DNA of 64,000 nt from Bacteroidales bacterium. Its GTDB lineage: Bacteria; Bacteroidota; Bacteroidia; Bacteroidales; VadinHA17. Shown here piece by piece: positions 43,953 through 52,443 of this stretch; within the stretch, counting starts at the first letter, position 1, and each line of letters begins with the position of its first letter. Under the pieces are notes generated by a model, which did not search any database, was not told the DNA's origin, and was given only the letters and a program-made list of their open reading frames with translations. The stretch lies in NCBI GenBank assembly GCA_022865305.1, contig JALHSP010000062.1:62001-126000 (forward strand), in the 5' to 3' direction. The translations under genes were made by a program, and so were the position numbers.

Positions 43953-45386
43953 TCAGCACACTCTAACTACCTCCATTCCCAGTAGTTCGCCCAACTTCTG
44001 AATTTTAGCAGCAATATGTCCGACGCCTGCAGTACAGTGGTGGGCGGGTCCGAAACTGTTCCATGTGTTGACAAAGTTTTTCATTCCGATGGAGAACCTG
44101 TAACGGCTGTTTGTATTCCCGATTTCAAGGATTGGTCCCGGTACCGATTCTCCCTCGGCAACAAGAAGCATCAGTTTTCCGTCAGGTTTCTGCACAACTG
44201 ATAACAGCGTAACATTTCCGTGCTTTACCGACATCTCTACTGATAATCCCTTTCCGACTTTTCCGTGATACACTTCAAGCGGCTTAACTTTTGTTTTACC
44301 TTCAGCGATTGCGAGGTGTCCCGGACCATCGTGTCCCATCAGAACAACATCGTCGTTAAAATCCAGCGCATAGAACTCAGTGAATGAGCCTCCTGCTCCA
44401 AAGCATTCCATTATTTTCATTGCCTGGACATTCTTTATTTCATATTCCCCGGCAACCGGAATTCCACGGGAGGTAAGTAGTGAATTGGCAAGGATTATTG
44501 AACTGACAGCATTTTCGTTTTCCTGAATGCCAGTTCCGCTATAAAAATAAGAAAGAGACCCAAGGTCATGAATTTTAACAAGCCTGTCAAGAGCCACGGA
44601 GGTTCGGGCTGCCTCCTTCAAATCGTATTCCGAGCAACCCTGTTCAATATCAAACTCCTTGTAAAACAATTTAATGCGATCTTCGATTTCTTTATCGCTG
44701 ACTTTCCTCCTGAATGCTGAAAGCTCATCTGTTTCGAGCATTTCAATATGTCCGCCAAAACCTGCGAGCTGGAGCGTGAGATCAGTATAAACATCCAGCA
44801 TTCCTCCATAGTAATGCCCCATGCAGCCCAGCCTGTTATGTGCCATTTTATTTGCTACCACTGCGGCTTCAATCCATTCCTTTACTTCTTCCCAGACCTC
44901 TTCATCACCATGTAAGACACCCGTGATCTGGTGAAATTTAATGCCGGTCCTTAACAGTACATTTGCAATTTCAGGCACAGGGCATGCAGAAACATTTGCA
45001 AGCCATTCCCCGGTCATCTTTGTTCGATTGTTCAGTTTATTAAAACTCTTATAATCAATAGCCTTCTCCGGAGCCAGATTTAAAATGATGACAGGGACTT
45101 TTGCCCTTTGAACAACCGGAAGAACAGTTGAAGACAAGGCATATGTTGTAACATACAGGAAAATAATATCGACATCAGCCTGGCGGAATTTATGACCTGC
45201 ATCCAATGCCCTGACAGGATTGTCGATAAGTCCGAGATTGATTATCTCAGCATCATGGGATTGGAGTTTTCTCTCAACCTCTTCCAGGTATCCCTCAAGA
45301 CGCTCTTTTAAGCCGGCAAATTGTGGCCAGTAAGCATCGAGGCCAATTCCGAAAAGGCCTATCTTAAGCCTGTATTGGTTTTTCAT
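43953..45386 (-). CDS. L-arabinose/L-fucose isomerase family protein
   Basis: A 477-residue protein of the AraA/FucI fold. It opens LKIGLFGIGLDAYWPQFAGLKERLEGYL and has MGHYYGGMLDVYTDLTLQLAGFGGHIEMLETDEL, GECFGAGGSFTEFYALDF-type region and MGHDGPGHLAIAEG, ending with GPAHHCTAGVGHIAAKI, where the histidines and glutamates of the metal site lie. It would interconvert an aldose and ketose or be a paralogue acting on another sugar; the substrate cannot be read from sequence. It is the first gene of a two-gene unit with the GH106-like gene, 76 bp apart, so the liberated sugar may be its substrate. Confidence 0.85.
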   Translation of the reverse strand: MKNQYRLKIGLFGIGLDAYWPQFAGLKERLEGYLEEVERKLQSHDAEIINLGLIDNPVRALDAGHKFRQADVDIIFLYVTTYALSSTVLPVVQRAKVPVIILNLAPEKAIDYKSFNKLNNRTKMTGEWLANVSACPVPEIANVLLRTGIKFHQITGVLHGDEEVWEEVKEWIEAAVVANKMAHNRLGCMGHYYGGMLDVYTDLTLQLAGFGGHIEMLETDELSAFRRKVSDKEIEDRIKLFYKEFDIEQGCSEYDLKEAARTSVALDRLVKIHDLGSLSYFYSGTGIQENENAVSSIILANSLLTSRGIPVAGEYEIKNVQAMKIMECFGAGGSFTEFYALDFNDDVVLMGHDGPGHLAIAEGKTKVKPLEVYHGKVGKGLSVEMSVKHGNVTLLSVVQKPDGKLMLLVAEGESVPGPILEIGNTNSRYRFSIGMKNFVNTWNSFGPAHHCTAGVGHIAAKIQKLGELLGMEVVRVC

Positions 45387-45429
45387 AAAGGGTATTGATT
45401 TGAATTATGAATATACTAAAATTTTTTGA

Positions 45430-45455
45430 GTTAATATCCCGGTACTGATATTAAC
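45430..45455. promoter_or_regulatory. Inverted repeat upstream of the isomerase-GH106 unit
   Basis: GTTAATATC (45430-45438) and GATATTAAC (45447-45455) are perfect arms around an 8-bp centre, 44-69 bp upstream of the isomerase start on the minus strand. Size and symmetry suit a dimeric repressor such as a LacI- or GntR-type sugar regulator. Confidence 0.4.
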
Positions 45456-45506
45456 TTCCGAAATAATCACAAAATCGTAATTCGCGGGAATCAACCTCAT
45501 CCACCT

Positions 45507-45587
45507 CCCGATAGCTATCGGGACTCTTCTCTCGCTGAGTGTTGTGCAATATCAACGTATTAAAAACCGGCTTTTAATACGTTGATA
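45507..45587. repeat. Perfect palindrome and 16-bp stem-loop in the 414-bp gap
   Basis: CCCGATAGCTATCGGG (45507-45522) is a perfect 16-bp palindrome of a type recurring in Bacteroidetes genomes. At 45550-45587 the arms TATCAACGTATTAAAA and TTTTAATACGTTGATA pair perfectly over 16 bp around the loop ACCGGC. No T run follows. Together with the repeat at 45617 these fill most of the gap between the TonB receptor and the isomerase gene. Confidence 0.6.
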
Positions 45588-45616
45588 CTATAAAAAGGGC
45601 AGCTTCTCCATTTTCA

Positions 45617-45749
45617 TTTTACCTCATCCCCCTTGACCCCCTTCTCCTGAAAGAGAAGGGGGTAACATACATAATATTAATATATTAAGCCCCTCTCCTG
45701 AAGGAGAGGGGCAACCCCGAGCAACGTCGAGGGGTGGGGTGAGGTAAAA
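45617..45749. repeat. C-rich/G-rich dispersed palindromic repeat (copy 5, complete)
   Basis: This is the clearest copy of the family. Ends TTTTACCTCA (45617-45626) and TGAGGTAAAA (45740-45749) are exact inverse complements. Inside are two hairpins: CCCCCTTCTC/GAGAAGGGGG and CCCCTCTCC/GGAGAGGGG with the loop TGAA. Size 133 bp. Confidence 0.8.
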
Positions 45750-45800
45750 AGAATAGAAGGATTTAGTGTGAGATGAAAAAAGTAAAGTTGGGTGCAGTAT

Positions 45801-48029
45801 TCAGAACTTTCCTGAAAACCTGATACTGTAATTCCTCTGCGGTTGTATATCTCCCGGGCGCCCCATATATTCAGTATTTGTTAAATTTTTAACAGCAAAT
45901 GAAATTGTGAATCTCTCATTTATTTTGTATCCCAGTGAAGTATCAAACACTATATACCCTGTATTATGATTTTGCCAGTATTCATAAAAACCTGGTAAGA
46001 ATAACTCTCTGGTGAATGAATTAAGAAACACATCATCAATGCTTAAAATCTTTGATCTGATATTTATGTTTATTCCCAGGTCAAACTTCCTCCAGTTTGA
46101 GTTAAGATATAGTTTGCCTGAATGCATCCTTCTGTATTTCAGGTAAATTACCGTGTCCTTGTAAGTATCGCTGTTATCGACAGGATAAATGTAACTATAT
46201 CCGCCAGTAGCAGTGAAATTTACAGCTCCAAAAGATCGGATTAAAGCAAATTCCAGTTCTGTGCCATAAACTCTTGCCTGTTCTAGGTTTGTTGCCCTGA
46301 AGCCCACACCTTCAGAATATGATGCGAAATAAAACTCAATAAGATTTGAGTTTTGCATCAGGAAGAGGGATAGATCTGCCTGACCTGTAATTTCGCCGAT
46401 CCGGATCCCCTGCTTAATACCGATTTCAGTATTCCATCCGGATTCTGAACGGATATCGGGATTTGGAATAATTTTTATTGATCCGAGTGTTGTTGAGGCA
46501 AATTTCTCTGCAATGGAGGGGAAGCGGTAACCCTGTCCGAATGAAGCTCTGAGGAAGGTATAATCTGCTGCCTGCCAGTTTAGTCCTGCTCTGAAAATAG
46601 GAATAACCTTGTCATTAATGCCATCCAGCGTATAGTATTCAACTCGAAAACCGGCTACAGCCTTCAGCCGGTCTAATGGTCTCATTTCGAACTGGCCAAA
46701 GCCTGCAATGTTCAGGCTGTGATGATCACCGAAGAAATTCGACCCCACCTTGCTGTAATTCTCTGATGCACCTGCTGTAAGATCAAGAAAATCGGATAAC
46801 CTGTACCAGAGCTGGTATTCAGAATATACAGAAAAGGCATCGCTGTTATTCTGTTCGCTCGTAGGTAACCTGTTGAGGGAAGACTGTATCCTCATCCGGA
46901 AGTCATGCTGGTAACGGTTACTTTTCTTTAACGAGATAAAAGGATCGATTGCAATGAAAGTTCCATGGAATTCCACTGCTGTTAAAGGTGACTGCTTCAG
47001 GGCTCCGCTGTCAGCATCTTCCCATAAGAGGAAATCCCTTTTTACATTATACCCTGAATTCAGGTTCAGTCCATAATTCAATCCTTCAACGTTACTATTG
47101 AAGTGTTTTAATTTCAAGCTGATGCGTCCTACCGTTTCATCGTTAAGTCTCCTGTACCCTTCATCAACCATGATGTTACCGCTTATACCAAAATCTGTCC
47201 TTCCAAATTTCTGCAGATGAGAAATTGAGGTACTGGAGAATTTCCTTGGAGCATTCCACCAGATCCAATTATGATTTTGTGGTTTACTGAATACTCCGGC
47301 TTCTGTAAAAATTTGAGTGACAGGTACATTGGTTGCATCAGCTGTACGGAAGTTGATGATTCCGTTCAAGGCCGAAGAGCCATAAAGAACCGATGAAGCA
47401 CCCTTAATAATTTCTACCTGTGAAAGATTTTCGAGCGGTAAGAATTGCCATTTTATGTTTCCCGCATCGGCCGAAATAAAAGGCAGACCATCAATCAATG
47501 CCAGCACCCTGCTGCCCGCACCATAGCTATATCCGCTGCCTCCCCTGACGGATGCCTGTCCGTCCATAACCTCAATGCCGGGAGTTTTATTGATAAGTTC
47601 CTGGGCGTCAGTAATATGATTTTCTGTCAGGAATGACGTTTTTATGATGTCCATTGATACGCTCAGCTCGGCTATCCGTTGTTCAGTCCGGTTTGCGCTG
47701 ACCACCACCTGGTCAATTTCACGGACTCTCATTTCAAGCCCGATATTGAGTTCAATTGTTTCATTGTCATTTACAAAAATTTCACGGGTGACAGATTCGT
47801 ATCCGACGAACTGAAAAGTGATATTTAATTTACCCTGAGATGTTTTTAAAGTGTATGAACCCTCAGCATTGGTCGTTGTTCCGAGGTTTTTCCCATAAAC
47901 AACATAAACTCCGGGAAGTGGCTCGCCGGTATTTTTATCAAATACTTTTCCTTTGACGATCCCGTCAAAATCAGAAGCATTTAAGACGAAGCTTAAAAGC
48001 AATCCCAGGGCAGTGAGTATACAGCGCAT
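45801..48029 (-). CDS. TonB-dependent outer-membrane receptor
   Basis: A 742-residue receptor with signal peptide (MRCILTALGLLLSFVLNA), a carboxypeptidase-like regulatory domain (GIVKGKVFDKNTGEPLPGVYVVY, residues 20-105), a plug domain (VVVSANRTEQRIAELSVSMDIIK, GVRGGSGY-type segment, VLYGSSALNGIINFRT) and a 22-strand barrel ending KNLTNTEYMGRPGDIQPQRNYSIRFSGKF with terminal Phe. It is too short for a SusC protein and has no SusD partner. It is translationally coupled to the lipoprotein upstream (TAATG overlap). Ligand unknown; it may be a siderophore, haem, vitamin or metal complex. Confidence 0.92.
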   Translation of the reverse strand: MRCILTALGLLLSFVLNASDFDGIVKGKVFDKNTGEPLPGVYVVYGKNLGTTTNAEGSYTLKTSQGKLNITFQFVGYESVTREIFVNDNETIELNIGLEMRVREIDQVVVSANRTEQRIAELSVSMDIIKTSFLTENHITDAQELINKTPGIEVMDGQASVRGGSGYSYGAGSRVLALIDGLPFISADAGNIKWQFLPLENLSQVEIIKGASSVLYGSSALNGIINFRTADATNVPVTQIFTEAGVFSKPQNHNWIWWNAPRKFSSTSISHLQKFGRTDFGISGNIMVDEGYRRLNDETVGRISLKLKHFNSNVEGLNYGLNLNSGYNVKRDFLLWEDADSGALKQSPLTAVEFHGTFIAIDPFISLKKSNRYQHDFRMRIQSSLNRLPTSEQNNSDAFSVYSEYQLWYRLSDFLDLTAGASENYSKVGSNFFGDHHSLNIAGFGQFEMRPLDRLKAVAGFRVEYYTLDGINDKVIPIFRAGLNWQAADYTFLRASFGQGYRFPSIAEKFASTTLGSIKIIPNPDIRSESGWNTEIGIKQGIRIGEITGQADLSLFLMQNSNLIEFYFASYSEGVGFRATNLEQARVYGTELEFALIRSFGAVNFTATGGYSYIYPVDNSDTYKDTVIYLKYRRMHSGKLYLNSNWRKFDLGININIRSKILSIDDVFLNSFTRELFLPGFYEYWQNHNTGYIVFDTSLGYKINERFTISFAVKNLTNTEYMGRPGDIQPQRNYSIRFSGKF

Positions 48030-48454
48030 TACCTGGCTTTGAATGTCAGACGGATTTTATGTGGTTCCTGTGGATTAGCCAGGTTGGGGACTACAGTGGT
48101 TATTTTAAGAGATAAGCTTGTTAATTCAACAATGTCGCAAAGAATGGGAATAATAATTGAACCGAATACAGGTAAATCGGTTGTAATTTTGATCTCTGTT
48201 TCCTCGGAAAAGAAACTCCACTGACCGGTATGTATGCCAAAGTAACCTGTGCCATCTTCTTTGAATTTTGCATCTCCTTTGAATGGTTCAAGGAGTTGTC
48301 CGGGACCGCTGGCATCAGCACCATTTGCAAGAAGACTGTCGGTTGTCCAAACCGGACCAGTCAGGAATTTAAACCGTTCAGATGGTTTATCTTTATTGCA
48401 TGCAAATGCAAACAGACAACCTGAAATGATAAATAATAATGCTAGGTTTTTCAT
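48029..48454 (-). CDS. Small lipoprotein paired with the TonB receptor
   Basis: A 141-residue predicted lipoprotein. Acylation could be at Cys13 (FIISGC) or Cys19 (FAFAC). The mature part (GTGYFGIHTGQWSFFSEETEIKITTDLPVFGSIIIPILCDIVELTSLSLKI) looks like a lipocalin-type beta barrel of the kind found in DUF5004 proteins. Its TAA stop and the receptor ATG overlap as TAATG, so the two are co-translated. It probably binds the ligand at the cell surface or in the periplasm. A perfect minus-strand -7 box is at 48541-48548. Confidence 0.75.
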   Translation of the reverse strand: MKNLALLFIISGCLFAFACNKDKPSERFKFLTGPVWTTDSLLANGADASGPGQLLEPFKGDAKFKEDGTGYFGIHTGQWSFFSEETEIKITTDLPVFGSIIIPILCDIVELTSLSLKITTVVPNLANPQEPHKIRLTFKAR

Positions 48455-48540
48455 GAGACTCAGTATTAATGTTCAGTTTCCGGATGATCTGATAATTGAA
48501 TGATCACATGATAAATCAGCTCACTAACTCAATATATTAT

Positions 48541-48548
48541 CAAAGATA
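48541..48548 (-). promoter_or_regulatory. -7 box for the lipoprotein-TonB receptor operon
   Basis: TATCTTTG on the minus strand is an exact TAnnTTTG match, giving a leader of about 80 nt. A clear -33 element is not found. Confidence 0.4.
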
Positions 48549-48596
48549 CAAATCTTTAATCAATTGCCGGTAATCCACCCCTAACCCTGCGAAATG

Positions 48597-48700
48597 ACCT
48601 CATCCACCAACCCCTTCTCCCCTGGGAGAAGGGGAGTAGTCCACATTTTGGAAAAGTCTCCCCCGCTCTCCTGGGAGCGGGGGATGAAAGGGGGTGAGGT
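48597..48700. repeat. C-rich/G-rich dispersed palindromic repeat (copy 6)
   Basis: Outer arms ACCTCATCC (48597-48605) and GGGGTGAGGT (48691-48700) enclose two perfect hairpins: CCCCTTCTCCC/GGGAGAAGGGG (48611-48634, 2-nt centre) and CCCCCGCTC/GAGCGGGGG (48660-48683). It has the same architecture as copy 5 but diverged stems. Confidence 0.75.
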
Positions 48701-48732
48701 TAATGCCTTTGTACCCTTACGCCTTTGCGCCG

Positions 48733-50088
48733 TTACTTAATCTCCTTTATCTTAATATTCTTGAATGACACAACATCTCCATGATCCTGCAGAAGGATCC
48801 TTCCTTCCTTAACTTCACCAAAACCGGGTGAATTTTTGAATTTACTGGTTGCTACAAGTTCTCTCCATGCAGGAGTTGATCTCTCATACTCGACTGTCAG
48901 ATTATCGTTAAGCCAGTGCTGGACCTTATTCCCGTTGACTTTGATTATTGCCCTGTTCCACTTGTCGGCACCGTTATCGCGTTTGTTTTTCGGAGTTATA
49001 AGATCATATAGTCCGGCAAGTGTCCGGTTCCCATTTATGCCTGCTTTTGCATCCGGATGATTCCTGTCGTCCAGTATCTGGTATTCGCAGCCTATTGAAG
49101 CAATCGCACCGTTATCTATTTCTGTATCTACAAAATATTTAATTCCACCGTTTCCTCCGGTATCATACATAAAATCAACGATAAGTTCAAAGTTGGAGTA
49201 TTTATCAACAGTTACAATATCTCCGCCACCTCCTGTCTTTTTTGTTGCAGGATTTACCGAAAGCACGCCATCCTTTATTTCCCATCCGTTTGCAGGAAAT
49301 GCTTTTGTTCTGGCATTCATCCATCTGTTTGAAGTTTTTCCATCAAAAAGCAATTTCCAGCCTTCAGCTTTTTCCCGTTCTGTAAGTGTATTATCAAGGA
49401 AGCTGACCTGGGGAATTAACGGGGAATATGGTGTACGGTACTTTTCAAGGTTGGTTGTCATGATCCTGATTTTCTTCCATTTAACCTGTAAACCTACTTT
49501 AGATTCATCCTTTCCTATTGAATGGACCTGAAGTGCAATAAATCCTGAAGGAGTCATTGCATCGACAAGATCTGCACATGGAATGCCATTAACCCATGTT
49601 CTGATTGAACTGCCGGTAGCTTCAATCCTGTAATGGTTCCATTCACCAACTTTAAGGGCCTTTTTACCTTCAGGATTTTTATCAAGCGAATACAACCAGC
49701 CTCTTCTTGCTTCGTCGTAAATCCCTCCCGACCAGGCTCTTTCAGAAGGATCAAGTTCAACCTGGTAACCATGAACCCTTCCGTTCTGGTAGTCAGGTTT
49801 GCTTTCGCTGCGGAACTGCACACCTGAATTCATCTGCGGATCGAACCATGTGTCGAATTCAAGAATAAAATCGCCGTATTTTTCTTTTGTGCAAAGAAAC
49901 GAGTTGGGAGAGTTGAGAACAGTAGTGCCAACAACCACTCCTTTTTCAAGGATGAATGGGGCCGTTCCGTTCAACTGCTCCCATGCGTTGAGATCCTTTT
50001 TGGCCAGTTTCTTCCATTGACCGTTTACCGGGGTCATTATAAATGACATGAACAGGATTACCGCAGAAATCTTTAAAAACTTTTTCAT
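48733..50088 (-). CDS. Tandem DUF1080 (3-keto-disaccharide hydrolase) protein
   Basis: A 451-residue exported protein if started at 50088 (signal peptide MKKFLKISAVILFMSFIMTPVNG); the frame also has an ATG at 50109. It holds two DUF1080 jelly rolls: residues about 25-205 (YGDFILEFDTWFDPQMNSGVQFRSE, HGYQVELDPSERAWSGGIYDE, GEWNHYRIEATG) and about 240-450 (GWKLLFDGKTSNRWMN, YSNFELIVDFMYDTGGNGGIKYFV, WNRAIIKVNGNKVQHWLND). Some members hydrolyse 3-keto-glycosides produced by periplasmic sugar oxidation. It is probably cotranscribed with the GH43-like gene just upstream. Confidence 0.9.
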   Translation of the reverse strand: MKKFLKISAVILFMSFIMTPVNGQWKKLAKKDLNAWEQLNGTAPFILEKGVVVGTTVLNSPNSFLCTKEKYGDFILEFDTWFDPQMNSGVQFRSESKPDYQNGRVHGYQVELDPSERAWSGGIYDEARRGWLYSLDKNPEGKKALKVGEWNHYRIEATGSSIRTWVNGIPCADLVDAMTPSGFIALQVHSIGKDESKVGLQVKWKKIRIMTTNLEKYRTPYSPLIPQVSFLDNTLTEREKAEGWKLLFDGKTSNRWMNARTKAFPANGWEIKDGVLSVNPATKKTGGGGDIVTVDKYSNFELIVDFMYDTGGNGGIKYFVDTEIDNGAIASIGCEYQILDDRNHPDAKAGINGNRTLAGLYDLITPKNKRDNGADKWNRAIIKVNGNKVQHWLNDNLTVEYERSTPAWRELVATSKFKNSPGFGEVKEGRILLQDHGDVVSFKNIKIKEIK

Positions 50089-50140
50089 ATTCTTATATTT
50101 ATTATTCAATTGATTATTTAATACTTTTTTTCAAATCTTT

Positions 50141-50174
50141 AAACTCTTTTCAACTCCCTTCAACGCTTTTCAAC
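50141..50174. repeat. TTCAAC-rich intergenic repeat
   Basis: Units CTTTTCAACTC, CCTTCAAC and GCTTTTCAAC mirror the run at 19227-19266. It lies in the 97-bp gap between the GH43-like and DUF1080 genes. Confidence 0.45.
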
Positions 50175-50185
50175 CAATTTTCTCT

Positions 50186-51316
50186 TTACTTCAGTTCCTT
50201 AATATTCCACTCTTTATACCATTTGATAACAGGAATTCCATCCTCCCATTCTACAGGAAGCCATATATGACGGCTATCGGCAAGGTTTTCCGGAGTCCAC
50301 CTGTCACCCATAAAGATATAAATATTCTTTTTATCCTTTGGTGAAAGAACAAATGTACTCTGAGAACCAAAGGTGATCTTGTTCTCTTCCTCAGTGCCTC
50401 TGCCTGGATTACCAAGCGACATCCATTCTCCTGTCACCTTATCGGCAACCGCAAGCCTGGCAGGATTGGGTTTCCAGCCTGTAGTTCCGGATGAAAACAT
50501 ATAATATTTGCCTTTAGCAAAAAATAAAGCTGGTGCTTCATTTGATTCTGCCGGGAGAACACGGTAATATATTCCGGTAAAGTTGAGGTAGTCATCGGTC
50601 AGTTCAGAAAAGTGCAGGGTCATATTTTCTTCCGAGGAGTGAATATGATATGCTTTTCCATTCCTGTCAACAAAAAGGGTCATATCGCGGGCCATCTGAC
50701 CACCGGTAAAATCGCGGCGTATATACAACCCCTCTTTTACAGCTTTGATTCGTTCATCTGGTTTGCCTTTAATATCACTTTCATTGACAGATAAATTTTT
50801 AAATTCTTCCGGAAAGTTTACCGGCCAGACACCGGCATTTGGCCTGAGGCTTTTAATATACGTGTACGGACCAGCAATATTATCACTAACAGCCACACCC
50901 GTCAGGGCTGCCCTGTAACCTTGTCCTTTAAGTTCATGATGAAACCACATTATAAACTTTTTGGTTTTCTTATTATAAATGACTTTTGGGCGCTCAATTA
51001 CACATCCTGGCTGAAGAAGGGTTGACGTGTCATTTATGACTCTTAAAGCCAATCCTTCGTTTTTCCAGTTCAGAAGATCTTTCGACGAATAGCAGCCAAC
51101 ACCATACCTGGTTCTGTCTTTCTCAGTCCGGGGGAGCCTTGATTCACCAAACCAGTAATAAATGCCATTATAAAACAGTATCCCGCCACCATGAGCATTG
51201 ATATGTTTACCTTCCGTGTCAGGCCATATTTCACCAGGTCTGATCAGATTATTATTCTGCGGTCTCGCTGTAAGACCGATCATAATCAGGGGAATTATTA
51301 AAGCGATTTTTTTCAT
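50186..51316 (-). CDS. GH43-like five-bladed beta-propeller glycosidase
   Basis: A 376-residue exported protein (signal peptide MKKIALIIPLIMIGLTARPQ). The propeller starts WPDTEGKHINAHGGGILFYNGIYYWFGES, followed by GVGCYSSKDLLNWKNEGLAL, ERPKVIYNKKTKKFIMWFHH and SNEAPALFFAKGKYYMFSSGTTGWKPNPA, a pattern of the GH43 galactan-type subfamily (often GH43_34). Acidic residues of the active site probably include those in GHINAHGG-, ERPKV- and EAPALF-segments. It is encoded with the DUF1080 protein and close to GH105, pointing to pectin or arabinogalactan side chains. Confidence 0.87.
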   Translation of the reverse strand: MKKIALIIPLIMIGLTARPQNNNLIRPGEIWPDTEGKHINAHGGGILFYNGIYYWFGESRLPRTEKDRTRYGVGCYSSKDLLNWKNEGLALRVINDTSTLLQPGCVIERPKVIYNKKTKKFIMWFHHELKGQGYRAALTGVAVSDNIAGPYTYIKSLRPNAGVWPVNFPEEFKNLSVNESDIKGKPDERIKAVKEGLYIRRDFTGGQMARDMTLFVDRNGKAYHIHSSEENMTLHFSELTDDYLNFTGIYYRVLPAESNEAPALFFAKGKYYMFSSGTTGWKPNPARLAVADKVTGEWMSLGNPGRGTEEENKITFGSQSTFVLSPKDKKNIYIFMGDRWTPENLADSRHIWLPVEWEDGIPVIKWYKEWNIKELK

Positions 51317-51384
51317 TTATAAAACTGGAATTTTCAGGTTGATCAAATTTGTTGAAAGATATATTTTTTTCTTTGAAGTTTTTA

Positions 51385-51455
51385 TTTTAACCACGGAGTA
51401 ACATAGAGCTGATTATCCTTTAATCCGCGATAATCCGTGTCCTCCGTGGTGAAAA
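51385..51455. repeat. CCACGGAG-type inverted repeat element
   Basis: TTTTAACCACGGAG (51385-51398) and CTCCGTGGTGAAAA (51442-51455) are inverse complements with one mismatch. The centre contains ATAATCCGTG, also seen near 19195. It lies in the 258-bp divergent gap before the gene at 51575. Confidence 0.6.
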
Positions 51456-51545
51456 ACATTATGTTAAAAAATCCTAAAAAATATTTTGCAGGTTTTGATT
51501 TGTTTCTTTTTTAGGTATTAAGTCACAATTCATCAGATTGTTTTT

Positions 51546-51553
51546 TATTTTTG
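51546..51553 (+). promoter_or_regulatory. -7 box upstream of the ThuA-like gene
   Basis: TATTTTTG matches TAnnTTTG and would give a short leader of about 17-20 nt. No -33 at the proper spacing was identified. Confidence 0.35.
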
Positions 51554-51574
51554 AATGAATAAACAATTAGAATC

Positions 51575-52396
51575 ATGAATAATCAAAAAACCTTGAAAAG
51601 GCATTTCCTGTTAATGTCATTGCTAATATCTGGTTTTGCTTTGCAGTATTCGTTCGCCCAGCCTGTTGTTGGCCTCGATAACTGGTTCAACCGGGAAACG
51701 AATGCCAAAACAGGAAAACCCTTTCATTATCTGTGGACCGATACAGAATGGAGTGGCTATTCCCGCTGGGGTGAGATCTATAAGAGCAGGGGTGCCAGGA
51801 TCACTACCATAGAAATACCGGATGCTGAAACATTAAGTAAAATTGATGTTTATATTATTGTCGATCCTGATACAACAACCGAGTCAAAATCACCTAATTA
51901 TATCCTCCCTAAGGATGTTAAAACCATAAAGAAATGGGTCGGGAAGGGTGGAGTTCTGGCTATACTTGCCAATGATGCCCCGAACTGTGAATTTACCCAT
52001 CTTAACCAGCTTGCCAGGCAGTTTGGTATGACTTTCAATCATGTTACTTTACACCCTGTAACCGGTACCAGCTGGGAAATGGGGGCAAGCAAGAATTTCA
52101 CCGGTCATCCGCTTTTCAAAGGTGTTTCAAAGATCTATATAAAAGAGGTTTCAGATATTAACCTGTCGGAAAATGCAAAAGCAGTTCTGACCGAGAATGG
52201 GAAAGTCCTTATAGCTGAAAACAGGTATGGAAAAGGATATGTATTTGCCATCGGGGATCCATGGATCTATAATGAATACATTGATCATGACCGGCTTCCG
52301 GAGAGCTTTGAGAACCGGAAAGCTGCTGAAAACCTGACGGATCTGTTGTTAGGGAGAATACCCCCCAACCCCCCTAAAGGGGGGCTAAAGAAATAG
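51575..52396 (+). CDS. Secreted ThuA/GATase-like (DUF4350-like) domain protein
   Basis: A 273-residue exported protein (signal peptide about 1-29, LISGFALQYSFAQ). The domain begins GLDNWFNRETNAKTGKPFHYLWTDTEWSGYSRWGEIYKSRGARITTIEIPDAETLSKIDVYIIVDPDTT and continues VKTIKKWVGKGGVLAILANDAPNCEF and GKGYVFAIGDPWIYNEY, a flavodoxin-like class I glutaminase fold without the catalytic cysteine. It is often found in front of or fused to GH105 enzymes, and GH105 follows here. The last 11 residues or so (PPNPPKGGLKK) are encoded by a C-rich repeat element, so the natural C-terminus was probably near LLLGRI. Confidence 0.82.
   Translation: MNNQKTLKRHFLLMSLLISGFALQYSFAQPVVGLDNWFNRETNAKTGKPFHYLWTDTEWSGYSRWGEIYKSRGARITTIEIPDAETLSKIDVYIIVDPDTTTESKSPNYILPKDVKTIKKWVGKGGVLAILANDAPNCEFTHLNQLARQFGMTFNHVTLHPVTGTSWEMGASKNFTGHPLFKGVSKIYIKEVSDINLSENAKAVLTENGKVLIAENRYGKGYVFAIGDPWIYNEYIDHDRLPESFENRKAAENLTDLLLGRIPPNPPKGGLKK
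52361..52390. repeat. C-rich/G-rich repeat inside the 3' end of the ThuA-like gene (copy 7)
   Basis: CCCCCCAAC and a stem CCCCCC/GGGGG around TAAA match the inner part of the dispersed family. Read in the gene's frame it encodes PPNPPKGG and supplies the stop codon a few bases later. Confidence 0.65.
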
Positions 52397-52443
52397 CTAT
52401 TTTCAGGAAAGTTTTTAATACAATTTATAATTAGAATAAAATA

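Noticed and set aside
45801-48029. SusC-type receptor
   Set aside because: At 742 residues it is shorter than typical SusC (about 1000), and no SusD follows; it is a classical TonB receptor with a regulatory domain.
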